Shown piece after piece: positions 7,779 to 15,491 of a stretch of 64,000 nucleotides of DNA (the stretch's first letter is position 1; every line of letters begins with the position of its first letter). The DNA is from Bacteroidaceae bacterium (GTDB lineage Bacteria; Bacteroidota; Bacteroidia; Bacteroidales; Bacteroidaceae). Below the pieces are notes generated by a model. It was not told the origin of the DNA and made no database searches. It worked only from the letters and a program-made list of their open reading frames with translations. The translations under genes and the position numbers were made by a program. The stretch spans positions 17,310 through 81,309 of the forward strand of contig JAFTEV010000025.1 in NCBI GenBank assembly GCA_017453465.1, written 5' to 3'.

Positions 7779-10331
7779 TCAGAGGGTAATGGTGAATTGT
7801 GTGTATTGGTCTTTCTCAGACTCGACGGTAATGTTGCCGCCAAAGTCTTGTATGATTTGCTGACTGAGGTAGAGTCCTACGCCAGCGGCTTCAGCCGTAG
7901 TCTTGGTGGTGAAGAAGGGGTCGAAGATTTTGTCGATGATGGTGTCTTCGATGCCTATGCCGTTATCGTAGATGGTGATGTTTGTGGCGTTTTCTCCCTG
8001 CGAGATAGTAACTCGTATCACGGGGCCAGAGGCGTTGGTTTGTTTTTCTGCCTTTTTTTGGATGGCATAGACGCTGTTGGCTAGCATGGACATGATGGTG
8101 CGGCTGAGTAATTCCGCATTGGTTGTGACCATGATGGACTGCTGCGGCTTGTCCCACTCCACTTGGATGTTCAGCTTCTCGATGTCCTCCTTATAATAAT
8201 TGTGGAGCATCTGGATGTTTTGTTGGCACAGTTGCACGAGGTCGATGTCCTCCACCTTGTCGCTCCGTTCACGCAGCATCTCCTCCATGGCCTTCAGGAT
8301 GCGGGTGGTGGAAAGGCCGTGCTGTTCAATCTTCTCCAGGTTGGTCTTCATCATGTCAATCACATCCATGCAGTCATCATAGATGTCGGCAGTCATCTTC
8401 TCTTCATCGTCTTCCAGGTTCTCCTTCAGGTCCTTGGCCAGACCGACGGTAAGGTGGGAGAAGTTGTTAATGTAGTTCATCGGGTTCAGGATGCGGTCAA
8501 TGAGTCCCTTGGTCAGCTTGCCCACCGTAGCCTCCCGCTCCTTGCGCACCAGTCGCTTCTGAGCCAGTCGAAGTTCCATGGTACGCTCGTCCACCACTGC
8601 TTCCAGCTGCTGTTGGCGGAGCTTCAGCTGTCGGGTGCGGTACCTGAAGATGGTGACGGTGAGTACCCCCAGCAGGATGACGTACAGCAGCAGGGCATAC
8701 CAGCGCAGATAGATGGGGTAACGCACAAAGAAGAACCGCTCGCCCGTCTCGGCAATTTGTCCGTAAGGGTCCCTGCAGCGCACCGTCAGCTGGTACGTAC
8801 CGTAAGCCAGGTTGCGGAAGTCAATGTCGGGGTCGTCATCCCAGGCCGACCATGCGCCATGGACGTGCAGTCGGTAGCTATACTGGGTAGTACCGATGGG
8901 GTCGTGCTTATCGGTGGCCACCGTGATGCTGAGGTTTTGGCCGTCGAGGGAGAACGAGCGGAGGTAGATTTGTGGCGGAATGGGCTTTTGCTTTTCACTC
9001 TGCTTCAGGTTGATGCGCACAAGGCCAAAGTTGCCACCAATCCATGCAATGCCTTTGTCAATGAGCATGGCCTGTATGTTGTAGTGGGCAAAAGGCTCAA
9101 ACCAGAGGGCAAAGTCACGCTTCAGCCCCTCGGTATTCACCCCCTCGCCATTGTCACGGCTCCGCCAGTGGCGACCTGTGTCGTCGATGTATTCAAACAG
9201 CAGAGAGAGATGCCCCTCTTTTTGTCGGCTGAAGTGTTGTGCACCGGGTGACAAATAGTAACATTCACCGCCCAGGTTGATGGCCCACACGCCGCCACGT
9301 TTGTCGCGGTGCATCAACACCGTGTTGCTGATGTCGTCCACCTTCTGCTCCGAGCCATCATAACCACGTCGGTAGATTCCGTCAAGTTCGCCGCTGAGAA
9401 ACGTGTCGTCGTTTTCCACCAAGATGGAGAGTGAAGTATTGCTCGACAAGCGGTGGGCAGCGTGGCCGTAGGTAAACACGCCGTCGCTGGTGGCGGCAAT
9501 GGCATTATGCCGTTCAGTCTCGGCCAACTGCCAGCAAGCCTGCTGAACTTCTTCTACTTTTATGAACCGTCCGTTCTCCAGCAGAAACAGCCCCTTCAGG
9601 GTTCCCACGAAGAGCCTGCCCTGCGCCATCGTCATGCAAGTGACTTGTCCGTCCAGCCCCTCATGCTCGCCGAAGCGGGAATAGATTTCCGATACCGAGA
9701 TGCGGAACAGCCCGTTGTCCGTAGCTCCCCACACAGAACCCTTGCCGTCGTAAGCCAGTTCGGTGATGCTGTTGGAGCAGAGGCCGTTTTGCTCATTGAT
9801 TTCCCACACCTTCCGTCCCTGTGCATCGATGGCAATCACGCCAGCAGTGGCCGTGGCCAGCAGGGTGCGGTTTTTGCTGATGGGTAGTCGGCTATATACT
9901 TCTATGCCGTTCCAACGGTCGATGCTGTCACGCGATTCATAGAAACGCTCGTGGATGAAGCCTGTTGCGTCCTTGTCGCTTTGGCTATAGACCACGTGGA
10001 TGCTGTCTCCGTCAACAGATTCCACATACCCCTTCACGTTTATGCCGCTGAAGCAGATGCGGCCATCCTTGTCGCGGTCGAGGTCGGTCACACGCGAAAT
10101 GCCAGGGGTGTGAACAATGTGCCACTCCACATTGTCATAGACAAGGAGTCCTTCAAAGTTGGCCACGAAGGTGTGTCCCGTTTCATCACACAGAATGTCG
10201 AAGTTGCGGTTGTGGGCATTATATTGTTGTGCCGTGAAGTTTTCGAAGAATGGCACACCCATCATTCCCTGTGCCATGCCGGGGATGACGGACAGGAGCG
10301 TGAACAATATGATAAGAATCTGCCTTTTCAT
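7779..10331 (-). CDS. Propeller/Y_Y_Y membrane sensor with kinase-like end lacking the phospho-histidine
   Basis: The 850-residue protein has a signal peptide (about 1-20), then periplasmic beta-propeller repeats (about 30-420; LWAINLGG, AWIGGNFGLVRINL). A Y_Y_Y-type domain follows (about 430-535; FSLDGQNL, YRLHVHGAWSAW), then one membrane helix (about 543-563) and a coiled coil. The C-terminus resembles a histidine kinase, but the H-box reads IDRILNPMNY with Asp612 where His is expected. The ATPase part looks intact: N-box around Asn752, G1 DNGIG at 789-793, DPFFTTK, GVGLYLS. This resembles the sensor half of hybrid two-component systems without their receiver and AraC domains. It may bind ATP without autophosphorylating and act as a scaffold or allosteric partner of the adjacent orthodox kinase; that role is inference. 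Confidence 0.8.
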   Translation of the reverse strand: MKRQILIILFTLLSVIPGMAQGMMGVPFFENFTAQQYNAHNRNFDILCDETGHTFVANFEGLLVYDNVEWHIVHTPGISRVTDLDRDKDGRICFSGINVKGYVESVDGDSIHVVYSQSDKDATGFIHERFYESRDSIDRWNGIEVYSRLPISKNRTLLATATAGVIAIDAQGRKVWEINEQNGLCSNSITELAYDGKGSVWGATDNGLFRISVSEIYSRFGEHEGLDGQVTCMTMAQGRLFVGTLKGLFLLENGRFIKVEEVQQACWQLAETERHNAIAATSDGVFTYGHAAHRLSSNTSLSILVENDDTFLSGELDGIYRRGYDGSEQKVDDISNTVLMHRDKRGGVWAINLGGECYYLSPGAQHFSRQKEGHLSLLFEYIDDTGRHWRSRDNGEGVNTEGLKRDFALWFEPFAHYNIQAMLIDKGIAWIGGNFGLVRINLKQSEKQKPIPPQIYLRSFSLDGQNLSITVATDKHDPIGTTQYSYRLHVHGAWSAWDDDPDIDFRNLAYGTYQLTVRCRDPYGQIAETGERFFFVRYPIYLRWYALLLYVILLGVLTVTIFRYRTRQLKLRQQQLEAVVDERTMELRLAQKRLVRKEREATVGKLTKGLIDRILNPMNYINNFSHLTVGLAKDLKENLEDDEEKMTADIYDDCMDVIDMMKTNLEKIEQHGLSTTRILKAMEEMLRERSDKVEDIDLVQLCQQNIQMLHNYYKEDIEKLNIQVEWDKPQQSIMVTTNAELLSRTIMSMLANSVYAIQKKAEKQTNASGPVIRVTISQGENATNITIYDNGIGIEDTIIDKIFDPFFTTKTTAEAAGVGLYLSQQIIQDFGGNITVESEKDQYTQFTITL

Positions 10332-10341
10332 CTGTGTGTGT

Positions 10342-12015
10342 CTATTCTTTGAATTGAACGTAGGGGATAGAAGCCCCCATGAAGCGCGACCACTCTACAT
10401 CCGTGAAATTTCGCTTCAACTTGTTGTGTACTTGCTGAGCCATGTTGTCCACCGAAACATTTTGGCGGACAACCTCCCCCGTGGCAGTGCCAATCCATAC
10501 GCATCCCGTCCGTGGGTCGCCCAGCGTAGAAAGCGTCCAGCTGCGATAAATGTATTCCACGGGCGAAAGCCATTCGCCGGGGACACGGTTCTGCGGTTGA
10601 GCGGTTGTACGTTTTTGCGTTTTTGCGGTTTCCATTTCCTGCCAGAAGTTCAGCCCTGTGTTGAAAAGCAGGTTGTCGAGTTTCCAGATGTAGATGGCCT
10701 TGTCGTAAGCTCCCGAAACCATGATTGGCCCCACGGTAGTGATGCTGATGGGCTTGGCTTTGTGGGCCTCAAGTATCTCCACTTGTCGGTTATATTTGTT
10801 CACCAGCTGGACGGGACCTTCTTTCAGCCCCAGAAACAAACACTGCAGGTCGGGTGCATAGTGGGCAGCCGTTACCACCCGCTTCACGAGGGGAGTCTTT
10901 TCTGTCAGTTTCCCCGTGCCGTCCATTTCTGCGTATGAGCCATCGGCAAAGAAGAGGCACAGCGTGTGCTCACGTTTGCAGATAGCAGAAAGTGTCTTCT
11001 GCAAACGGACAGGGGCAGAGACCGCACCACTGGAAAACGTGTACCAGCAGAGCGACTGTCGAGCAGCCAACAAGAGTGTGTTGCTGTCCGTGCGAATCAT
11101 CTTGAAGAAGTTGTCTGGGGGCAGTGTCACGGCTCGTTGCATCTGGGCATTGTAGTTCACCACACAGAGGGTTCCTTCTTTAGAGAGCGCATAGACAGCT
11201 TGCTTGCCTGCCCAAACGTCGCGAAAGTCATACGTATTGTCGTGCAACAGCGGTGTCTTTCCGCCCGCCGACCAGCAGATTTCCAGTTCGCCGTAGTTGG
11301 AGGCTGCCACACAGCCGTCCTTCCCTTTCTGGCCAGCTTCTGGTGGTACGATGCTCAGGGCATTCACCGCTCCACGCCTCTCCATGAAATACGATTTGCT
11401 GGCCGCAGTAGCCATGCTGAGAGCCCTGAACGTTTCTGTATAATAAGTGTTCCCCTTATATTTGTCGAGAAAATACCAGCTGGCGTATGCCAAGAGGTCT
11501 GCCAAGATGGTGTCGCCCGTTTCGCGTTGGTTTCTGGAGGTCAGTCCCAGTGTCTTGGCTTGTGTGCGATAAGTCAGCGTGTCGGCAATGGTCTTCGACA
11601 GCGTGGCTCTGTCTCGCTCTTCCACAGCAATTTTCTGTTGCTCCTCGGCGTAGGCACGTTGTGTCTTGGCTTCCTCCAGGGCTTTCACGGCTTTCCCCTC
11701 CGCTTCGTGGGCTGAGCGAGATTCCTGTTCGGCGCGGTCGCGCATCTGGATGGCCAGTCGGGACGACTCTTCAGCCTTGTCGCGCTGACGGTCGGAAATC
11801 TCCTTTTGCTGATAGGCAATTTCTTCCATCTGCTGGCTCACACGCTTTACAACGGCGGCTTCCCGCTCGCCAGCCTTCAGGGCCTCCACCTCGGCCTTCA
11901 TTGCCGTGAGTGCAGATTCCGACTGCCCCTTGCCCACAAAGTAGGCAATGGTTGCAGCCAGTGCAAGGCAGGTCAGGCCAACCAGCGACAAGAAGTATAA
12001 GCGTTGTTTGTTCAC
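10342..12015 (-). CDS. Membrane-anchored coiled-coil and WD40-like propeller protein
   Basis: The 557-residue protein has an N-terminal membrane helix (about 7-27) and a long charged coiled coil (about 35-140, alanine/glutamate/arginine rich). Propeller-like repeats fill about 190-520 (VSGAYDKAIYIWKLDN is WD40-like). The C-terminus has RNFTDVEWSRFMG...IPY, a pattern I recall from the ends of bacterial WD40 signalling proteins. No enzyme motif is visible. Residues about 461-476 (TAKTQKRTTAQPQN) are encoded by a GCGGTT repeat. Its ATG overlaps the phosphatase stop (ATGA at 12012-12015), so it is probably coupled to it and may be its membrane anchor or sensor. Confidence 0.72.
   Translation of the reverse strand: MNKQRLYFLSLVGLTCLALAATIAYFVGKGQSESALTAMKAEVEALKAGEREAAVVKRVSQQMEEIAYQQKEISDRQRDKAEESSRLAIQMRDRAEQESRSAHEAEGKAVKALEEAKTQRAYAEEQQKIAVEERDRATLSKTIADTLTYRTQAKTLGLTSRNQRETGDTILADLLAYASWYFLDKYKGNTYYTETFRALSMATAASKSYFMERRGAVNALSIVPPEAGQKGKDGCVAASNYGELEICWSAGGKTPLLHDNTYDFRDVWAGKQAVYALSKEGTLCVVNYNAQMQRAVTLPPDNFFKMIRTDSNTLLLAARQSLCWYTFSSGAVSAPVRLQKTLSAICKREHTLCLFFADGSYAEMDGTGKLTEKTPLVKRVVTAAHYAPDLQCLFLGLKEGPVQLVNKYNRQVEILEAHKAKPISITTVGPIMVSGAYDKAIYIWKLDNLLFNTGLNFWQEMETAKTQKRTTAQPQNRVPGEWLSPVEYIYRSWTLSTLGDPRTGCVWIGTATGEVVRQNVSVDNMAQQVHNKLKRNFTDVEWSRFMGASIPYVQFKE
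10586..10632. repeat. GCGGTT-family repeat inside the coiled-coil/propeller gene
   Basis: Degenerate TGCGGTT units (TTCTGCGGTTGAGCGG, then TTTTTGCGG) sit in frame in the propeller region. They match the units filling intergenic gaps at 54106, 55434 and 60422. Confidence 0.7.
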
Positions 12016-13175
12016 TTTCGTCTGATGACCAGTTGCGTAATGTCGTCACTCTGCGGGGCTTCACCCGCATAGTCTTTCACTTGCTGGTTGATGGCTTCCA
12101 CAATGTGCTGGCTGTCGGCTCCCTTTAGTTCAGCCAAGGCTTCCTCCAGCCGTGCCTCGCCAAACAGCTCCTTGCCAGTGTTTTCGGCTTCGGTCACGCC
12201 GTCAGTAAACATTACCAGGGTGTCGCCCTGCTCCAGCTGCATTCGGTTTCGCTTGTAGGGAATGCCATCGAAGGCACCCAGCACAAGGTTGATGTCCCCC
12301 GTCACAGCCTCCACGCTGCCATTGGCGTGCAAGATGTAGGGAGCATTGTGTCCTGCGTTGGTGAAATCTATTTCGCCCGTTCTGGTGTTATAGACACCAT
12401 AGAACACGGTGACGAACATCGAATCCACGCTCTCGCCACACAAGATGTCGTTCACTGTCTGCATACACTCGTTGGAGGGCAGACCGCGAACGCCAGTGGC
12501 TTTAATCAATGTGCGGCTCACGGCCATGAAGATGGCTGCCGGCACCCCCTTGCCCGACACGTCGGCAATGGTGAAGCCAAACCGCTCGTCATCGATGCGG
12601 AAGAAGTCGTAGAAGTCGCCGCCCACGTCCTTGGCTGCAATCATGGAGGCAAAGATGTCAACCGTGTCGGCCTGTGGCATCTTCAACGAGAAGCTGCGAG
12701 GCAGAATGGCGTGCTGAATTTCGCGTGCCACACTGAGGTCGGCCTGAATGTCGTGCAGCTCCTTGCTGTCCTTCTGTGCAGCCCGCACAAATTCAATCTG
12801 CTCGATGGCTTTCTCGATGGTGATTTGCAGGTCGTCCAGGTCAATGGGCTTCGTGGCAAAGTCGAAGGCTCCGTTGTTCATGGCATGGCGTATGTTGTCC
12901 ATGTCGCCGTATGCGCTGACCATGATGCACTTCAGGGCAGGGTTGCGCATTTCGTTAATCTTCGTGAGGAGTGTCAGTCCGTCCATTTCGGGCATATTGA
13001 TGTCCGAGAGGATGATGCTGATATCGGGATGCTTCAGCAAGGTCTGCAGGGCTTCCAACCCATTGTGGGCAAAGAAGAACTCATATTCTCCTTTGCGGAT
13101 TTTTCTACGGAAATACTGTGTGAGCAAGACCTCCAAATCGGTCTCGTCGTCAACACTGAGAATTTTAACAGCCAT
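12012..13175 (-). CDS. Response regulator fused to PP2C/SpoIIE-type phosphatase
   Basis: The 387-residue protein has an N-terminal receiver (about 1-125) with acidic pair D9/D10, phospho-acceptor D58 in LSDINMPEMDG, S87 and K109. A helical linker (about 130-165, VAREIQHAILP as in RsbU/SpoIIE proteins) leads to a PP2C-like serine phosphatase domain. Metal-binding motifs are GGDFYDFF and DVSGKG, with VMFTDGVTEAEN further on. Phosphorylation of D58 should switch phosphatase activity toward a phosphoserine protein such as an anti-anti-sigma factor. No STAS or RsbW partner is visible in the window. It is first in the cluster and overlaps the next gene by four bases. Confidence 0.9.
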   Translation of the reverse strand: MAVKILSVDDETDLEVLLTQYFRRKIRKGEYEFFFAHNGLEALQTLLKHPDISIILSDINMPEMDGLTLLTKINEMRNPALKCIMVSAYGDMDNIRHAMNNGAFDFATKPIDLDDLQITIEKAIEQIEFVRAAQKDSKELHDIQADLSVAREIQHAILPRSFSLKMPQADTVDIFASMIAAKDVGGDFYDFFRIDDERFGFTIADVSGKGVPAAIFMAVSRTLIKATGVRGLPSNECMQTVNDILCGESVDSMFVTVFYGVYNTRTGEIDFTNAGHNAPYILHANGSVEAVTGDINLVLGAFDGIPYKRNRMQLEQGDTLVMFTDGVTEAENTGKELFGEARLEEALAELKGADSQHIVEAINQQVKDYAGEAPQSDDITQLVIRRK

Positions 13176-13177
13176 AA

Positions 13178-13310
13178 TGATTCGGTTTATGGTTTAGAGT
13201 TTAGGGTTTATGGTTTTAGAGTTTAAAGTTTAAAGCCAGAAGACTTTACTGTAACTTCTCTAAACTCTAAACGCTCAACTCCAATCTCTCTAAACTCTAA
13301 TCTCTCATCA
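13178..13310. repeat. TTTAGAGTTTA-family inverted repeat with AAAGTC core
   Basis: Tandem GGTTTATGGTTTAGAGTTTA units (13186-13232) precede a core containing AGACTTTACTGTAAC (13240-13254). Inverted CTCTAAACTCTAA units follow to about 13308. The element abuts the phosphatase start codon, so it forms most of its leader. Related elements with a near-identical core lie at 28635-28736 and 54793-54870. Confidence 0.85.
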
Positions 13311-13326
13311 ATATATGAATTTTGCC

Positions 13327-13335
13327 GCAAAGATA
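13327..13335 (-). promoter_or_regulatory. Putative -7 box for the signalling cluster
   Basis: On the minus strand this reads TATCTTTGC, a match to the Bacteroidetes TAnnTTTG -7 element. It would give a leader of about 145 bases made mostly of the repeat in front of the phosphatase gene. No good -33 TTTG is seen at the usual spacing. Confidence 0.45.
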
Positions 13336-13409
13336 ATGATTATCTGTGTTTTTTTCTAAACTTTTTGCAAAAAATAGTGATTTACAAGTCTTCTAATTGT
13401 AAATTTTTG

Positions 13410-13417
13410 TACATTTG
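13410..13417 (+). promoter_or_regulatory. Putative -7 box for ddh
   Basis: TACATTTG followed by C matches the Bacteroidetes -7 consensus and lies 34 bases before the ddh ATG. A -33 element at the normal spacing is not clear. Confidence 0.5.
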
Positions 13418-13451
13418 CAGCCGTTTTTCCAATTCATAAACACAAAAAACT

Positions 13452-14351
13452 ATGACAAAGATTAAAGTCGCCATTGTTGGATATGGCAACATTGGCAAGT
13501 ATGCACTCGAAGCTATTCAGGCTTCACCCGACATGGAATGTGTGGGCGTAGTACGCCGAAACGGAGCACTCGACAAGCCGGCAGAACTGGCCGGCATTCC
13601 TGTAGTGGGGAACATCAGTGAACTCTCTGGCGTTCAGGTGGCCATTCTTGCAACCCCCACACGCAAGGTGGAAGAATATGCCAAGCAGTGCCTCGCGCTG
13701 GGCATCAACACAGTCGATTCCTTCGACATTCACACTCAGATTGTAGATTTGCGCCGCTCGCTCGATGCTGAAGCCAAGAAGCACGGCTGCGTCAGTGTCA
13801 TTTCGGCAGGTTGGGACCCAGGCAGCGACTCCATCGTGCGCACACTGATGGAGAGCCTTGCTCCGAAGGGCATCAGTTACACCAACTTTGGCCCAGGCCG
13901 CTCCATGGGACACTCCGTGGCTGTGCGTGCCATCCCCGGTGTGCGCGATGCGCTCTCCATGACCATCCCTGTAGGCACGGGCATCCATCGCCGCATGGTT
14001 TATGTGGAGCTGGAGGACGGTGTTGATTTCAAAACCGTTGAGGCTGCTATCAAGGCAGATCCTTATTTTGTCAACGACGAAACTCATGTGCAACAAGTAC
14101 CGTGCGTGGATAGCTTGAACGACGTGGGTCACGGCGTGAACCTCGTCCGCAAGGGTGTCAGTGGCAAGACCCATAACCAGCATTTCGAGTTCAACATGAG
14201 CATCAACAACCCAGCCCTTACAGCCCAGGTGCTCGTCAATGTAGCTCGTGCCGCCCTCAAGCAGCAACCTGGTGCTTACACCATGATTGAAATTCCCGTC
14301 ATCGACATGCTTCCTGGTGACAAAGAAGAGCTGATTCGCCACCTTGTATAA
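13452..14351 (+). CDS. ddh: meso-Diaminopimelate dehydrogenase
   Basis: The 299-residue protein matches NADP-dependent meso-diaminopimelate D-dehydrogenase, which forms meso-DAP from tetrahydrodipicolinate in one step for peptidoglycan and lysine. The Rossmann motif VGYGNIGKYALEAI is at 9-22. The central part carries SAGWDPGSDS, TNFGPGRSMGHSVAVRAIPGV and GTGIHRRMVYVE, which are characteristic of the family. The length is close to the usual 320 or so. The gene stands alone, with its own promoter and a strong terminator. asd, the earlier step of the pathway, is at 36835 and not linked to it. Confidence 0.93.
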   Translation: MTKIKVAIVGYGNIGKYALEAIQASPDMECVGVVRRNGALDKPAELAGIPVVGNISELSGVQVAILATPTRKVEEYAKQCLALGINTVDSFDIHTQIVDLRRSLDAEAKKHGCVSVISAGWDPGSDSIVRTLMESLAPKGISYTNFGPGRSMGHSVAVRAIPGVRDALSMTIPVGTGIHRRMVYVELEDGVDFKTVEAAIKADPYFVNDETHVQQVPCVDSLNDVGHGVNLVRKGVSGKTHNQHFEFNMSINNPALTAQVLVNVARAALKQQPGAYTMIEIPVIDMLPGDKEELIRHLV

Positions 14352-14443
14352 GGTTCGCCACTCCAGACGAGGCGAATTTTGAGCAAGAATCTATCAACTT
14401 GTGTCTTGATAATCTGTTGTTCAACAAATGGTTGAACGTTCAG

Positions 14444-14479
14444 TAAAAAAGAGCAACTGCTGCAAAGCGGTTGCTTTTT
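14444..14479. terminator. Intrinsic terminator after ddh
   Basis: GAGCAACtGCT pairs with AGCgGTTGCTT around a short CAAA loop. It is followed by a T run and preceded by an A run, so it could work in both directions. Confidence 0.8.
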
Positions 14480-14523
14480 TATTGCCCAAATCTCTGTTCT
14501 GCGTATGCTATTTATTCAGCTCA

Positions 14524-14599
14524 CATAGGCAATGCGTCGCTCTCGCGTAGGCAATTAGGAGGGATTGATTGCCTACGCGAGAGCGACGCATTGCCTATG
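14524..14599. repeat. REP-like palindrome (GCGTAGGCAAT family), copy 1
   Basis: A perfect 32-base inverted repeat pairs 14524-14555 with 14568-14599 around a 12-base loop. Each arm holds the unit CTCGCGTAGGCAAT. Two diverged copies lie at 36466-36560 and 50272-50358. All three lie outside genes. Confidence 0.9.
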
Positions 14600-14793
14600 C
14601 GAGAGCGACAAAATGTATATGTCAGACCCGCAAAATCTCATTTTCTGCTCAAGGAATTTGTGATTCCGCGATGTGCCGAAGATGGTGCTACGCTCGTTGC
14701 AATGCTGTGCTGTAGCTGTTGCAAATTTGTGCTATGACATTGAGACCGTGCAAAAAAGGCTGTAAAAAAGGTTAATTTGCGGGCTTGCGCTTG

Positions 14794-14822
14794 TTGTTTC
14801 GTTCTTTTTTTCGTTATTTTGC
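14794..14822 (+). promoter_or_regulatory. Putative promoter of hicBA
   Basis: TTG at 14794-14796 lies about 18 bases before TTATTTTGC (a near match to the -7 box). This places transcription start within about 25 bases of the hicB ATG. Confidence 0.45.
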
Positions 14823-14849
14823 CACCAATTAGCAATGACAGAGGATAAT

Positions 14850-15200
14850 ATGAAAACCAAAAACGACATCAATTTAGCTGTTTATCTTTTTAAGGATAAG
14901 CGTGCAAATTGTTATGTGGCTTATTGCCCTTCGCTCAACTTGTGCGGCTATGACCATACTCAACGGGCGGCTCAGAAGGATTTTCTGTATGTGCTTGATG
15001 AATATCTGAATGAGCAAACGGAGAATGGCACGTTGGTGGAAGATTTGATTCAGCACGGATGGACGATAACAGAGAATGAAGTGATTGCACCGACCTTTCA
15101 TGCAATGTATAGAGCGAAAGGAAGCCAGTTAAGAGATATTTTGACAGACGAGAGTGTGGATTATAGAAGGTATAATGTCCCTTGTCCTATAATTTTATGA
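14850..15200 (+). CDS. hicB: HicB-family antitoxin
   Basis: The 116-residue protein has the HicB RNase-H-like fold pattern: AVYLFKDKRANCYVAYCPSLNLCGYD, then the helix AAQKDFLYVLDEYLNEQ. I chose the ATG at 14850 because AGAGG lies just upstream; an ATG at 14835 is the alternative. It should neutralise the HicA RNase and repress its own promoter, although no clear C-terminal DNA-binding helix pair is visible. Its TGA overlaps the hicA ATG. Base composition is AT-richer than its neighbours, which fits horizontal transfer. Confidence 0.82.
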   Translation: MKTKNDINLAVYLFKDKRANCYVAYCPSLNLCGYDHTQRAAQKDFLYVLDEYLNEQTENGTLVEDLIQHGWTITENEVIAPTFHAMYRAKGSQLRDILTDESVDYRRYNVPCPIIL

Positions 15201-15436
15201 ACACGTTCAGTTTGTCAAATGTTTCTCTTCCCAAGTTTCGTCGCTTTCTGTTTGAAGTAGGATGCACACGTGTCAGCGTGAAGGGAGGACATGAAAAATG
15301 GAAACTTGCAGGTTGTTCACGTTCTATTATTATACAGACTCACATAGACCCTGTACCAGAACGTGTTGTTCGCTCGGCACTGGTTGATATGGGGCTGACA
15401 CGTCAAGACTTCATCAGTATAATGCGCAAAATATAA
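15197..15436 (+). CDS. hicA: HicA-family mRNA interferase toxin
   Basis: The 79-residue protein is a double-stranded-RNA-binding-fold toxin. Key features are VKGGHEKWKL with the conserved Gly-His and the C-terminal stretch HIDPVPERVVRSAL-VDMGLTRQDF. It cleaves mRNA when HicB is lost. The order antitoxin then toxin is one of the two known arrangements. The ATG at 15197 overlaps the hicB stop as ATGA. The nucleoside kinase gene follows within 60 bases. Confidence 0.85.
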   Translation: MNTFSLSNVSLPKFRRFLFEVGCTRVSVKGGHEKWKLAGCSRSIIIQTHIDPVPERVVRSALVDMGLTRQDFISIMRKI

Positions 15437-15491
15437 ATGGAGTTTTCTTTCTGTAGGGAAGATAATTAGAAACAAAAGGTATATAGTTAAA

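Larger units (their letters stand above)
14352..14849. other. Gap between ddh and hicB
   Basis: This gap holds the ddh terminator (14444-14479), a REP-like palindrome (14524-14599) and the hicBA promoter (14794-14822). Nothing recognisable was seen at 14600-14790. Confidence 0.7.

Noticed and set aside
14524-14599. Perfect palindrome as terminator or insertion-sequence end
   Set aside because: There is no T run and no transposase; two further copies show it is an interspersed repeat.
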